DNA of 64,000 bases from Atrina japonica (lineage: Eukaryota > Mollusca > Bivalvia > Pterioida > Pinnidae), in NCBI GenBank assembly GCA_030159075.1, contig BROG01000072.1, positions 310,001 through 374,000 of the forward strand, given 5' to 3'. This document shows, piece by piece, positions 48,119 through 60,301 of this stretch (positions are counted from its first letter, which is position 1; every line of letters starts with the position of its first letter). The notes below the pieces were generated by a model. It made no database searches. It saw nothing but the letters and a program-made list of their open reading frames with translations, and was not told where the DNA came from. The position numbers were made by a program, and so were the translations under genes.

Positions 48119-48293
48119 ATATAAAATCTCAGAAACCAAAGTATAAATCTTCAGGATGTCCAGGATACATATACATGTTCTGGTGAACATTGGACAAACA
48201 TGACCTCTGGAAATCCAGAGGTGGGATTAGGTGCCATGGAAGAGTAAGTATCCCTTATTGACCGGTCACACCCGCCGTGAGTCCGCAGTTTAT
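48119..48293 (-). mobile_element. Family A tail fragment
   Basis: Starts ATAAAATCTCAGAAACCAAA; keeps CATGACCTCTGGAAATCCAG, CCATGGAAGAGTAAGTATCC and CACCCGCCGTGAGTCC. The hairpin is a 9-bp perfect stem here (ACCTCTGGA / TCCAGAGGT). Confidence 0.9.
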
Positions 48294-48484
48294 GTAAGAG
48301 TAACATTACCTCTAACAATATCCTTAACTTGACATGATCGGGCAATTAGGTTTCTAGATTAATCTGATATTAAGAGCTTTTCAACTGCATTGAATACTAG
48401 ATTTCGATAGAAAAACGTCAATGTTACTAACTGTCAAAGTCATCCCGTTCCCAACATCAGCAGAAGTGTTGGTCAATGAAGTGA

Positions 48485-48577
48485 ATATAAAAATCTCAGA
48501 TACCAAAGTATAAATCAATAGGATGTCCAGGACATAGATACAAATCCTGTAAAAATGGACAAACACGGACCTCTATG
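48485..48577 (-). mobile_element. Short family A tail fragment
   Basis: ATAAAAATCTCAGATACCAA through ATGGACAAACACGGACCTCT. Only about 92 bp of the 3' end, 190 bp from the previous tail, same orientation. Confidence 0.9.
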
Positions 48578-50670
48578 TTCATTGTACTGCGCTTCCGTGA
48601 CAAAATCAGTCTATTGTCAGATTACATAGATTTTAACTTATTCGTTCATTTATTAACGGTTATCATTTTTTTTTTTTAAATTTATACTTCAAATCCTTTT
48701 CTTTTGATACTTTTTGTTTTGATATGATGGGTGGCGCCCATATTTCATAAACGGTACATTCATTAGTTCGTTATTTAATCAGAATGTTTTTTATTTTCCG
48801 ACAAGGTGATTTGATGTATGGCTTTCTTATTTCTTTTACAGTGGTTTATTATTCATAATTAAGGGCAGGTGCCTGTCGGATGGAAATACTTTTGTTTATA
48901 TGTAGTTTGTACAAGAAAGAATTGATATCAAAATACTAATTCACGAAAACTTTGAAATGGAATAAATAAAAACATAACAAGGTTGGTATTTCATTAATCT
49001 CCGGTTTGATTGACCTTCCCAAGACCTTCACCACATGTTTGTCAGTGATTATTCTCAGTTAAAATTCTTTCTTGATTTATGGCATTTTGATAGGTTGTCT
49101 AAAAGAGATTGTGCATGTAAAACCCAGCCAAATAATGAATGCATGTTAAACGTAATGCAGTTGACCTCATATCTTGATCATGAAGGTACACATGATTTAT
49201 TTATAATAGAACTGGAAGTTAACATGTGTAGCTTCCGGTGTCGTCAATTCAACACACAATTCCATATCAGTTTAGGAGTATACATAGATGGAACTTAAAC
49301 ATGTTTCTTACATTTATGTACTTTCTTTTCTATTCTATCTGTACACACGATGTGTGCTCTCTATTAATATGAAATTCCTAATAATACATTTGCATAACTT
49401 ATTCAAGAGTTTAAAAGATAAATATTTAGGTTCAAAGAGTTTTCAAGATAATCCAAGATAAAAAAAACTCAAGAGTACTTTTAAATAATTAGACCATACT
49501 GATTATTCTCTATCGCACTGCTTTCCTGATGTACCTTATATTTATATAATTACTACTTCTTCATGAAAAATCATAAAAGTAATAAAATCGCTTCTCCACT
49601 ATTGATAATTTCATTGTTTTACCATCAAGTAAAATATTTTGAAAATATTATATTGAATTATGACGCATGAGTTATCGCAGGAGAGTTATCAAGGAGGTAT
49701 ACCAAGAAATGTTTTAGGTATTTCATTCACAGTTTACGTTCGCTTTAATTACAGATAAAAGAGCGACAGTGAATATCTTCTTACGTTTTGCTTTACAAAA
49801 ATACGTGATTTCTGATAACACTAAAAACTGATGAATGTATATATTTTGGTCTGTCATACAAAAAGGTAATGAACAATGTAAACATAACAATAGGCCAAAA
49901 ATAACAAGTTTTGATTTTTTGCTTCACTTTCAAATAAGTTAATAGTTTGCTCGCGAATAATTGTTTTCTTTATAAAAATATCGATTGAATGGAAACGATA
50001 AAAAGGATGAGAACAGAATACACAGTACAGTTGTAATGCTAGCATGAATGTCAAATTGTTGGATCGGGAAGAATGGAAGAAAAAACGAAAATGTCCATTT
50101 CCTCTCAGTAAAAGGTGTATTTTTGACATGTTCGTTGTAGACGCCATAATTATTGTATGGCGACGAGCTTCTATCACATATTTGTAGATGCAATTCAAAG
50201 AGGACCATTAAATCTAGAATCATTAACATTGTCGTACATGTTCTGAACGATATTTTTCTAGGACTCATGTCTGTCACGAGTTACCTCCCTTTACACTTAA
50301 AATTTCTATTTATTCCCTTGGGAATCTGGTAGAACCAATAAAAAAAATAGCTACCATACTTGATTAGTGATCTCCAAGTGGGAGTGGGAGATGTCTGTTA
50401 GGTGATCGTTTTCAATGGTCATGGTCATTGGTACTCTTATATATGTATTCAATAGACGAGATAATAGGACGAAAATACAGACGTAGCTGTTAATAAGCAA
50501 AGTCTTATAAATGCATTCTACAATGAACTACGCACTTAAAAATCATCTGTGATAAAAAATATTCCATAGCATATGAATTAATTGCCTTTATTGCATACAA
50601 TGAGACAATATGCATCATATGGACCCATTCGTTATGTTTACATTAAAACATTGCTTAGATCCAATACCAT

Positions 50671-50671
<1 letters not shown>
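48578..50671. other. No gene seen
   Basis: ORF 49035-49298 (87 codons, Cys-containing) and ORFs on the minus strand at 49854-50277 lack motifs and overlap each other in different frames; treated as chance. Confidence 0.45.

Positions 50672-50758
<87 letters not shown>
50672..50758. repeat. (TA)n microsatellite
   Basis: About 87 bp of TA with one CACACA break near 50692-50699. It directly abuts the left end of the inverted-repeat element. Confidence 0.97.
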
Positions 50759-50761
<3 letters not shown>

Positions 50762-50763
50762 GA

Positions 50764-50991
50764 GCCAGCGGCTGAGAAAATGGTCCTTAGGGTAATTTGT
50801 AGCAAATATATGATTTTTATGGTTTTAAATACTTGAACATGTGTGGATTTTTAAAAAATACAATATGAGAATGAGTGCTGGCTTGTTTTTGGCACAAAAA
50901 ATCTACAAAAGTAGAATATTACTTCAAATGGAATTCCTTGTTTACCCGCACTCATTTGTTATGTTGTAAGGACCCTTTTCTCAGCCGCTGG
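50764..50991. mobile_element. Small element with 25-bp terminal inverted repeats
   Basis: Left end GCCAGCGGCTGAGAAAATGG plus TCCTTA at 50764-50789; right end TAAGGACCCTTTTCTCAGCC plus GCTGG at 50967-50991. They are inverted copies with one or two differences. The 177-bp middle has no ORF, so this is MITE-like. A (TA)n tract lies 5 bp to the left and a (CT)n tract 9 bp to the right. Confidence 0.78.
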
Positions 50992-50996
50992 TTTAT

Positions 50997-50999
<3 letters not shown>

Positions 51000-51084
<85 letters not shown>
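51000..51084. repeat. (CT)n then short (GT)n microsatellite
   Basis: About 73 bp of CT followed by about 11 bp of GT. Confidence 0.97.
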
Positions 51085-52152
51085 ACCGAACAGAAACTAA
51101 TAAGACTCAAAACGTTTCTAATATTTTATTTTCAGTAATTTAAAGACAGTAATCTACACAAGATGCAAACATATAATCAATACAAAGACATCACATACAT
51201 GTAAAGTTTTATTATCAAGTTTTAAGTTACCATATGATAATTCAGTATTACTTTTATATATGTACGATACAAAACAGTATGAGATAAACTCACTAAACAA
51301 TAACACAGTGAGCTTTCAATGCAAAAAATACAATAAAGTATCAACTTTACAATGAAATTCACGAAATTAATAACAACAATTGGTAAAGTAAAACATTCAT
51401 AAATATTAATATCACATACCAAGAGATGCAGATTATGTTAACTGGATTGCTATCTGCCATACATGTAGATAAATTACGCTGCTCTACATAATGTAGGGAA
51501 AGGTAAGTATATAATTATGCTGTACAATTTAAGCGGTAAAGCATATCTTTGAATAATACATTTTACTTTTAAACCGATAAATTAACTCGATTCAAACAAC
51601 CAATCGTCTTTCACACAAACTACTCACACACTCAATCCATATGCGCACAAACACAGTAAATATAAATATAATTTTAAAAACTCCAAATATCACTGAACGA
51701 ATAATTACATAGATTCCTATTAAACAAAACGAATAAATACATATATAAATTGACATGACTATATATATATATATATAACAAATTTCATAAATATTTTATA
51801 GGTAACTTGTATAATAAAGCCCAGCGGCAATTTGATTAGCTAACGTGCTAACTACTTTTATTCATTACGCACGCAGACTTCATTCATCTGAAAGTCGGAG
51901 ATGACGTCACTTGGTGTTTGTTTGTGACGTTACTCGAACTTGAATGGGGACATTAAAAAAATGTGTAGATAATTTTAAATATTTGTGTTGTATTCAAGTC
52001 GCAATTTTGCTAAATTCAACATCTGACAAAGTATATTTAGATGTAAATTATAAATTAATATGTAGGCTAAATGTATTTATTACATTCTTATTTATTTAAT
52101 TTATCAATTAGATAAGAGCTTTATTTTTCACTGTTATTTTTCATTGATTTTT
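51085..52152. other. No gene seen
   Basis: AT-rich. A short TA tract lies at 51761-51777. Confidence 0.5.
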
Positions 52153-52215
52153 CTGTATTTTGATTGGTTTAAAGAAAAAATTATGATATTTTTCATCAAG
52201 CCAATCAAAATACAG
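52153..52215. repeat. Perfect 15-bp inverted repeat, 33-bp spacer
   Basis: CTGTATTTTGATTGG at 52153-52167 and its exact reverse complement CCAATCAAAATACAG at 52201-52215. Could be a fold-back element end pair or a paired CCAAT site. Confidence 0.85.
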
Positions 52216-52486
52216 CGCCAGGCCACTAATGAAAATCCGATTAATTAATCTCTTCTATAATGTAATGATAATTTTCAATTCATTGTTTGATTATAAACTG
52301 ATCGCAGTTGCTAACAAATGCCAATAAATGGTGATGCCGTGGTAAAAACTTTTGAACAAGCACTGTAGATATGACGTATCAGGAAGGGGTTTTCATGTGA
52401 GCTATTTATAACGCAGTATCGAAGCTAAACAAAATGGCTCGCACAGACTTGTTCTGTCTCGACTGAAAATCAGGCAATATTATGTT

Positions 52487-52756
52487 TTGATGGAGTGGGT
52501 TTTAGTCGTAGAAAGGCAGTGGAAGTATTTAAAGTATCCACTATCTAGGTCAGCAGTTCCAAAACATTTAAAAAGATTCAGTGACACTGGAGATACAGTG
52601 GAGAAAATGACATGGGAATATTTAAAGTATCCACTATCTAGGTCAGCAGTTCAAAAACATTTAAAAAGATTCAGTGACACTGGAGATACAATGGAGAAAA
52701 TTAACATAGAATTAGGGTATGTTCGAAGCGAGTTTGTTGTCCAAGTCTTTCGATAA
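52487..52756 (+). CDS. Unrecognised ORF with two 31-residue repeats
   Basis: TTG at 52487 is followed by ATG at 52490. The ORF holds an in-frame 93-bp tandem duplication starting near 52525 and 52618. Each copy encodes YLKYPLSRSAV-KHLKRFS followed by DTGDT-EK. The two copies differ at only a few bases, one of them a single missense change in the peptide (P to Q). A GGGTATGT donor-like site lies at about 52716, near the end of the second copy. A TATA-like TATTTATAACG lies about 80 bp upstream. The basic repeat looks like a helix-turn-helix or DNA-binding fragment but I cannot place it. It might instead be non-coding duplication with a frame kept open because 93 is divisible by 3. Confidence 0.3.
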   Translation: MMEWVLVVERQWKYLKYPLSRSAVPKHLKRFSDTGDTVEKMTWEYLKYPLSRSAVQKHLKRFSDTGDTMEKINIELGYVRSEFVVQVFR

Positions 52757-53040
52757 CTTTGGCATGATCTTTGGTCTTTTGATCTTTGGATGTATTTCAA
52801 TCAAAACCACGGGGGCGTGGAAATCTTTTAGAGCATAATTTTTCTATCTCGGCTCCAGTTTTCATTAAGCAAATTACATCCTTAAAAACATTTCCGAGTC
52901 CTAGTCAGCATAGGTCAAAACGTGTTTTGTTTACATTCCACAAGCCGTAGATCGTAGATTAGCTTACATGTACAGAACATCGGGTAAATCTAGGCTCTGA
53001 CGAAACTTAACTGGAAAATGTAATAAATAGAATATTTGAA

Positions 53041-53172
53041 AATTGTTTTTTAATAACATGTTTATTACATCGAGTGAGGCAGGAGAATACATATTTAACA
53101 CGAGTGCCTAGAGTGTTAAATATGTATTTCCCTGCCTCACTCGATGTAATAACATGTTATTCTAAAACAATT
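53041..53172. mobile_element. Fold-back (hairpin) element with about 60-bp arms
   Basis: Left arm 53041-53101 and right arm 53113-53172 are inverted copies with few differences. Both contain CATCGAGTGAGGCAGG and ACATATTTAACAC. The spacer is 11 bp. No ORF. The arms can form one long hairpin in single-stranded form. Confidence 0.9.
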
Positions 53173-53334
53173 GTCAACTATCCTCTATGTATTCAAATAT
53201 AAGCAATATTTACAATATAATTTGTGCACTTATTTCTGCACAGGTATTTTTACTTATTTGGAACAATTTGGTGGTCAACAGGAAGGAGAATATAGATTAT
53301 CATCCTAAGTCATAAGAAAATGCTGTTTATATTG

Positions 53335-53335
<1 letters not shown>

Positions 53336-53414
<79 letters not shown>
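53336..53414. repeat. (GT)n microsatellite
   Basis: About 78 bp of GT. Confidence 0.97.
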
Positions 53415-53415
<1 letters not shown>

Positions 53416-54586
53416 CTTTAGTCATATATAATAAGTGAACATTGTTTAATACATTTATTACAGGCATACACATGTATCAAATACAGGATTTTTAAACAAC
53501 TGATCGTTGATATCTGAAAATTGATAAACTCTGAATTTAACTGCAAACGTCCTTATAATTCCTCACTGTGTTTTAGAATTACAACTTATGTACGTCAAAT
53601 ATGTTGTTGTTGAAATAACATTAAGAGTACATTTCTTGCAAAAGGGATTAACGCAAAACAGTTTGAAGAAGGGTTTATGAAATTTTATGGTTACGGGGAA
53701 AACTAAATCATTAGAATGTATGCCATAATAATTTAAGCAGTGTACAAAATTTTGTAAACAAGTGATTCAAATTGCGTAATTGAGATACAACAATCTATCT
53801 ATCACACGCTTCGACGCAAACAACTCGTTAACATTTTAATTTTAAGTGTGGGCTTTGAATGTTAACGCGGAAGTCAATTAAAAAAATTTTAAAAATATGA
53901 AAATACAAATCTTGCAATGACTTATAAAGTTGGTTTTATGTAATGTGTCTATCTGTAAGTCTGTTTTTCTATCTTATTCCTATTGTAAGATTCTAAATGA
54001 AGGCAAATATTATGCAATCACTGTAATTACACAATTATATTCGATTTACCTGTACGTTCGTTTATGATAAAAATTACATGTCAAGTGAAACGTACACAGC
54101 AAGTTACCTGTATGTTAGCTTATGATACTAAATTGCCTGCCAAGAGAAACATAGACATGTTAAATAAATTTCCGTACATGTACGCCATTTGAAGATGTAA
54201 AGTATAGAGAAATCTGTATAATATTATACTTTAAATATGATACATAAATATACCAATTATAGCTCCTGTCTTTGATATATAAACACTAGAATTAAAAATG
54301 TAGTGAAAACCATGTGAATGACCATAACCTTGTCGGGTGGAGTCTAGTGTACCCTTACTTGACCTGGACGAGCTTACAGGTTAAGTACAGTGAATCGTTG
54401 TGATACACTGACAAGAGTGATACACCAAACCTACCAGTATACAATAAATAAAACAGTTTTGTCGTGAAGCTTTGTGATGACTGAAAAGTGAGTATAATCA
54501 TCCATATGACAATTAATGGTTACTCCTCCCGTCAAGTTATATGAAAATGACTAGTATATTGTTAACATAAATACATATATTGTGAT
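53415..54586. other. No gene; short diverged duplication near 54.05-54.17 kb
   Basis: TTACCTGTACGTTCGTTTATGATA and TTACCTGTATGTTAGCTTATGATA (positions 54048 and 54105) head two copies of about 57-60 bp. Nothing else is recognised. Confidence 0.5.
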
Positions 54587-54803
54587 GAGATCAGGTGTCC
54601 GGAAGAGGTCAGCGACCCCCGTTAGCATGAATGATCGGTTGCAAATGTTACATGGACACATCTGAAGTTCTGTGAAAAAGTCCAGGTCGTTGAAAATGTT
54701 ATCAGTTAGTTTTAGATCTAATTATGTACATGACAGTGCCCCAGAATACTATCTAACATTCTTGAGATCCCCATATTGACCATAGAACTTCCTTAGTGAC
54801 TAA
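54587..54803 (-). mobile_element. Decayed family B Penelope-like 3' fragment
   Basis: ATCAGGTGTCCGGAAGAGGTC, TTGCAAATGTTACATGGACA and CCCCATATTGACCATAGAAC follow the order of the family B tail into the last RT codons (compare ACCATAAAA at 58.49 kb), with changes and deletions. Confidence 0.72.
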
Positions 54804-54819
54804 ATTGTATGATTAAACT

Positions 54820-54945
54820 CATGTGGGAAAGTTTGTCAGTTTACCTGAGGAAAGCCCGTAGTCTCTCCTCCATCATGTTTGATAAAAATTGACCTCTACA
54901 GTGTAACTGGGAAATGTTAAGTGTGGCGTAAAACACCATTTAAAT
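54820..54945 (+). mobile_element. SINE 3' part
   Basis: CATGTGGGAAAGTTTGTCAG, TTTACCTGAGGAAAGCCCG and AGTGTGGCGTAAAACACC match the body and end of the SINEs at 60.4 kb and 21.4 kb. The tRNA-like head is missing. Confidence 0.65.
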
Positions 54946-56442
54946 ATATAAATAAACAATGTTTTTCTACGATTTTTATATGCTTCTATTTTAGTCCAAG
55001 GAAATACAAACGAACAAAACCTCACGAAAAAAAATATGAAATGTGCCAAAATAATTTTTTGGCAATTACTATAGTATCATATAGTGATAGTTCAATGTGC
55101 AGCTACTAATCACATGCACCGGTTTTTAGTCATTAGGGATACACTCAATTTTCTTATATCGATGCTATTTTCTGTCTCAATAGTGTTTCAGTGTGAAAAG
55201 TACAGCTATCAACCTTTATCAGCATCGTTCAATGGCTCGTGTTCCGTCTAATATCAACATATCATAATACTAATTTTATAATAAAAAGAGCGTTTATATA
55301 GATAACGTCTTGTGTAGCGTATATCCGTTTTCAGATACGTATTATAAAATCACATTACGCCACGCTTCCAAAGGAATTTTGACTTTTATCTAAGTACACA
55401 GTATCTTAGGTAATATTCCGTCGTGTATGTGTAAACTATTGCTTCCTATCTGTCGAGATAAACAAAATTCTGGCAGATAGACAAATCTTTCGAGATTATT
55501 CAGGAACTTTTTTAAAGGAAAAAATATAACGTTCTACTCAGCACGGTGTTAACTGCGGATTGTAAATCAAAGATTTAGTGTAACTTTTCTCTAGTGTCAA
55601 TCTGCTGATTGAACGCCGTCAAAAATATGATAGGTATCGAGAAATATTCTTCACGTCTTGGCGTCTTACCGCAGCTCTTCCTGAAAACAAAATTAAATAT
55701 TCGTCTTTTCATAAAATATATATAATGCAGCGAACAAGTCTCGCAAACCCAAGTTCTCGGGGTCGATTCCATGAGTATGATTTTAAATGGTAATATCTAT
55801 TCCTTCGCCACCAAATACCGGAAGCGAGAGTCAGAGGTCTTCCAGATGACACATGAAACAAAGTTTTTTTTGTGGTATAGCAGGAATAGCATATCAAAAC
55901 ACCATCACAGTTCATAGGAAAATTCCAAGTATTTCGCCATAAACGTCTTGGCTAGACTTAAAACTACAATAAACCAAAAACAAAAATCAATTCTGCAATT
56001 CTAAGGCACTCTTTTGATTTCAAGCTATTTCATTGATCGGTTAAGTTAAAATTTCTCAGGGGGATTCAAGTTTCACTACTGCTTTATAAGGCGACACAAA
56101 ACTTGGCAACAATTCGGTATGGTAATTTTAAGATTCAAGTGATTATTTAGTAACCACATTTTAAAGAAAATTAATATTCAAACACAGTAATTTGGTCCTT
56201 GATTAACGTGGGACCTAGCAAGAGCCTATGTGTTTAGCCCGTCGCTGAAAGTAAAGTTGTGATTCGGTACCCGCAAAACACCGGGACATTTTGAAAAAAG
56301 TAATTGGAGAAATATTTTCCTCCCACCCTTGTCCGTAAAAGACAATGATTGCCCGTGAAAAGATAACTCTGTGTTTCCCTAGGGGAAAGACAGCTCACAC
56401 AAGCTATGACGTCACAGTACAATTTGTGATGTAGAGTTTTGG
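54946..56442. other. No gene seen
   Basis: Short minus-strand frames at 55575-55915 overlap each other and have no motif. Confidence 0.5.
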
Positions 56443-56625
56443 TATATAAAAATATCAGATACCAAAGTATAAATCAATAGCATGTCCAGGACATAGATAC
56501 AAATCCGGTAAAAATGGACAAACACGGACCTCTGGAAACCAAGAGGTGGGATCAGGTGCCATGGAGGAGTAAGCATCCCCTGTCGACCGGTCACACCCGC
56601 CGTGAGTCCACAGTCAAGTCCAACG
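56443..56625 (-). mobile_element. Family A tail fragment
   Basis: TATAAAAATATCAGATACCA through ATGGACAAACACGGACCTCT, CCATGGAGGAGTAAGCATCC and GAGTCCACAGTCAAGTCCAA. Very close to the tail of the long element; no coding part. Confidence 0.93.
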
Positions 56626-56729
56626 AATATCTTCTAGAATACACTTCATAATTATGTCAGACTTTATTTGCGTAGATCTACATAAAATTTTTAAAAAATC
56701 AATGCCACAAAACAAAACCGAGTAGAAAC

Positions 56730-56826
56730 GGAAATCTCCATCCTGGTGGTAAGAATCCGGAAGTTCAATCCTCAGGAGACTCTTGGATTAAATAACCAGA
56801 TTCTTACCGCTCGGTTGGAGATTTCC
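56730..56826. repeat. Inverted repeat, 28-bp arms
   Basis: Left GGAAATCTCCATCCTGGTGG plus TAAGAATC and right GATTCTTACCGCTCGGTTGG plus AGATTTCC pair with about five mismatches across a 41-bp spacer that includes GTTCAATCCT, a B-box-like word. Confidence 0.75.
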
Positions 56827-57390
56827 TTATCCAAGCAACACACCAATGTAAGATTTTATTAATGTTTTACCTTTCAAATCTCCATGTATGTAAACGGAAA
56901 TATTCAAGAACATTTTAAGAACTTTTGAATGATTAGATGTTAATAAACGTTACGGTGTAGCACGGAAACTGATAATTGAAGCAGTACAGGTATCATACCT
57001 AAGAATGTTTACGTTTCATGTCGCCGCTGCAAATTAACATTGATGGTCAGATGTAATGGGTGTGATGTAAATATTCATTAAAATGATATTTATGATCGGC
57101 GGCGGAAATTGGTTAATTAAAGTTTTGAAGATCACGAAATAAAGAGGACAGTTATCAGAGTGCGTCTAATATATTGGTCATTACCTTTACAAAACCATGT
57201 AAGTAATTGGTAATAGGTTGTGTACACCTTTTCATGTGATCATGGGACAAGAAATAGGTGTACATATTCTAATTTTATACAGAGTTTTAACGAATGGGAC
57301 ATATTAAGCTGTGCGAAGAAAGAGTTGCTAATGCTTCAACACAAAAATAATACCCACGTGACAGATCGTGACCTCTTATACCCTTCTTAC
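56827..57390. other. No gene seen
   Basis: AT-rich sequence before the next inverted repeat. Confidence 0.5.
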
Positions 57391-57536
57391 TATAGACCCT
57401 TTCACGATAACTGCGGTCCTGTAACTTTGAGTGGCAAAATGATACAGATTCCCCCAAAATGACATCTGATTTTGCTGGTATCTGTATCATTTTGCACTCA
57501 AAATCACAGGAACGCGGTTAAAGCGAAGGGTCTATA
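57391..57536. mobile_element. Fold-back (MITE-like) element, about 58-bp arms
   Basis: Left arm 57391-57449 and right arm 57480-57536 are inverted copies: TATAGACCCTT, CCTGT, TTTGAGTG-CAAAATGATACAGAT. The spacer is 30 bp. The overlapping plus and minus ORFs at 57220-57490 run through it and are explained by the symmetry. Confidence 0.87.
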
Positions 57537-58147
57537 GGAACTTTTCACATATAACTGTTATGATTGAGTACTTCTTTATGATTTTTTAAAATTCCGAGTA
57601 AAATATAACAGGGCGTCTCAGGTGTAAGGTCTACTTAAAATCAGGTATGAATATAGATGTGCCTTAAGCTATATAAACGGTTGACTACAAATGAAATAAC
57701 TCTGACTTAGATGTAAAACTTAAAAAGACTTTACAACAATCATATATATACATGTATACAAAAAAGTGTATCTTCCTTTTATGCGAGTACAAAACATTAA
57801 TATCAAACCCGAGTTGTTATAACTATTTATCTTTGATTCCAAAACATTATAAAATTATCAACACTATTTAGGAGCAATGTAAGACCCGATGTAAGCGAGT
57901 TCACGTTGTTGAATAATGTTTTAATAATACTGAAGGTATTCTGTATTACGATTGCAACGGAATATTAATCATATTGAGTCAATAGTTATCAGCCTCCTAC
58001 CGGTGAAGCCGGGGCATATCGAAGAAGTAAATAATTTTATAACAAAAAACATTGTAAATATTCTCTGTAATCTCCTGAATCTCATTTTCATACATTTCTA
58101 AAATTTTGATTGGGCGTACTTCGTATGTCTCGTTGTTAGAAGTACAA
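57537..58147. other. No gene seen
   Basis: AT-rich sequence up to the family B fragment. Confidence 0.5.
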
Positions 58148-58785
58148 ATTAATAATCCAAGCTCAAGTCCATTAGAACACGATGAATTAGATGTGCAATG
58201 GTCTCAACATGAAGAACAATTGCGAATCCCAAACGGGATAAGACCAGGTGTCCGGAAGGAGTCAACATCCCCTGCTTGTGTGCCACATCTGTCGCAAATG
58301 TTCCATGGAAACCTTTCGAGTATGATGAACGGGTCAAATTTCGGTGAAAAGGTCAAATTTTGTGAAGAGGTCAAGTTCGATGAAAAGCACGATTGGCGAA
58401 AGGGAGTCACCTTCTGTGGCCGTGCCCCAGAATGCTATCTAATATTATTGAGAGGGGGACTTCATAATGTTTAACACGATTCCCGTATCGACCATAAAAA
58501 ATTCTTAAACGACAATTTCAAGCGTTCAGCAACGTAACCTTGTGTAAGTAGTTAATTGGCGAGTCGTTTCGCTCTCAGAATAAAACATTCATAAGAAGAG
58601 CATACACTGGCATAACGTATCAGTTGTGAAATGAAAACGCCATAGCCAGGAGAAGATGGAATGTTACTACTTAGAAACGGGAAGTTCGTGATATGGAAAT
58701 TGAAATCGTCTAGTTTGTCATAGAGGGATGTGTGAAGTTGACCGTCCTTTCCAATCGACAAGAGTAAATCTATAGGACTATCGAA
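58148..58785 (-). pseudogene. Family B Penelope-like 3' fragment with RT C terminus
   Basis: Best family B copy. The tail at 58148-58460 contains CCATTAGAACACGATGAATT, GAAGAACAATTGCGAATCCC and GACCAGGTGTCCGGAAGGAG. Going minus, the RT part has DLLLSIGKDGQL, SLYDKLDDFNF, NFPFLSSNIPSSPGYGVFIS and IRYASVCSSYE, in a frame open at 58552-58893. These align with residues 280-345 of the family A RT with clear divergence. The match begins near 58785, so the YIDD region is absent. Confidence 0.88.
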
Positions 58786-60301
58786 TTTAATCTTTGACAA
58801 ACGACTTATTTGTAAAACTTTTGTTATTTTGTTATATGATATATCTGGTGTATGAAATAAAATAATTAAACGTTCAGCAACATTTCTTATCAAAATCTTA
58901 AAACCGCATAATTACTCTTTTGTCATAACGATGATTCCTTACTGGTTTTTACAATGAGCTGAGAAATTGATTTTATAAAACTTAACGTTCCCTTCGTTAT
59001 CGACTGTTGTAGCCTCAGTTTTGGAGTATAAAATTTAATTATTTCTATCTCTTTATTTCTATGCGTCATTTTTTTGTCATTTCCGTCAGAAATGCGCCAT
59101 CGTTATATCAATCGATTTGTAACCAACCTGCATTTGTCTGATGACTGACATTTGATGACATTTCATCCTATTACATGCATCGTGATTATCAGTTTATCAT
59201 CAATAATAACTGAACTAGAATTAATAGAGAAGGTACATGACATCATCGTGTTGAAGAGATATTAATTAAGTTCAGTACATTTCAAAGGATGCCAATAAGC
59301 CACCGTTTTGTGCTTAAAAAGAATAACATTTTAAAATGTATTATTATACTTTCAATGACGACAAATTTGTGCGTGGAACATTTTTTTATGAATATGAATT
59401 TTGATATTTATCTTTTTTTCAATTCGGTTAATTAATTGTAATTATCAATCATCCAGTAATATATATATATATATATATATTATATATAATTATATCATAC
59501 CATAACTTAAAATAATCTAACACTTTCATTGTATAGTTGTATGTATATGTTACAATCGGTCTATAGCAGCATTAAGCCATTGATTAAGCGTGAATATCTT
59601 TTTTCAATTTATTTCTAACTTGTTAAGAGTTCCTTATTCATTTTGCGCTTTATTTATCCCTACTGGGTCTTTACCTCTGCTGTTGAGGGTATGGGTCGTC
59701 TCCAGCTTTTATTTTCTGAGGTTACTGCTTTGCAGTGCCCACAATGATACATGTTAACTTATTATACCTCCATTTTATTATATATATATGTGTACAGTAG
59801 TAGAATTTTGCAAATACTAATGGGGGAAAGCTGCATGATTGACAAGATACTCAAATCGTCCATTTCTTGTCTATGGCAATATTGCTATTGACTTGAAATC
59901 TTGTGTATGAAATCTAAACATGTCATACACAAAATATACAACGAAACTGATATACACACAGATGTTTGACAACGATCCACAAACCCCATTTAATTTGATG
60001 TAATATAATCAAAATGTCAGCTTTCATTGGTTTTTGTTGCATCATTGACACAGAATATGTACCATCACAATTTAATGACAACATAATGAGCGAGTGGGGC
60101 AACTAACAACTTCATCATCTGAAATATACTGTTACACTACATAAGGTTGCTGTAGCTAAAACATGCATAATATCGTGCATATGAAAGAAATACAGAACCT
60201 ACTTAAAATTACGTTTTCCTGACAGAAAATACATTTAGCATAAAATACAGGTAATACTCACCGATTTTCTATAACATTTACAACATGCTTCCTGAAATAA
60301 A
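58786..60301. other. No gene; short (AT)n at 59459-59481
   Basis: AT-rich sequence, one 23-bp AT tract, no coding signal. Confidence 0.5.

Noticed and set aside
49854..50277. Two overlapping minus-strand ORFs of 112-114 codons
   Set aside because: They overlap in different frames, lack motifs and are rich in AT-driven residues.
57220..57490. Two opposed ORFs of 67-80 codons
   Set aside because: They run through a fold-back element and are explained by its symmetry.
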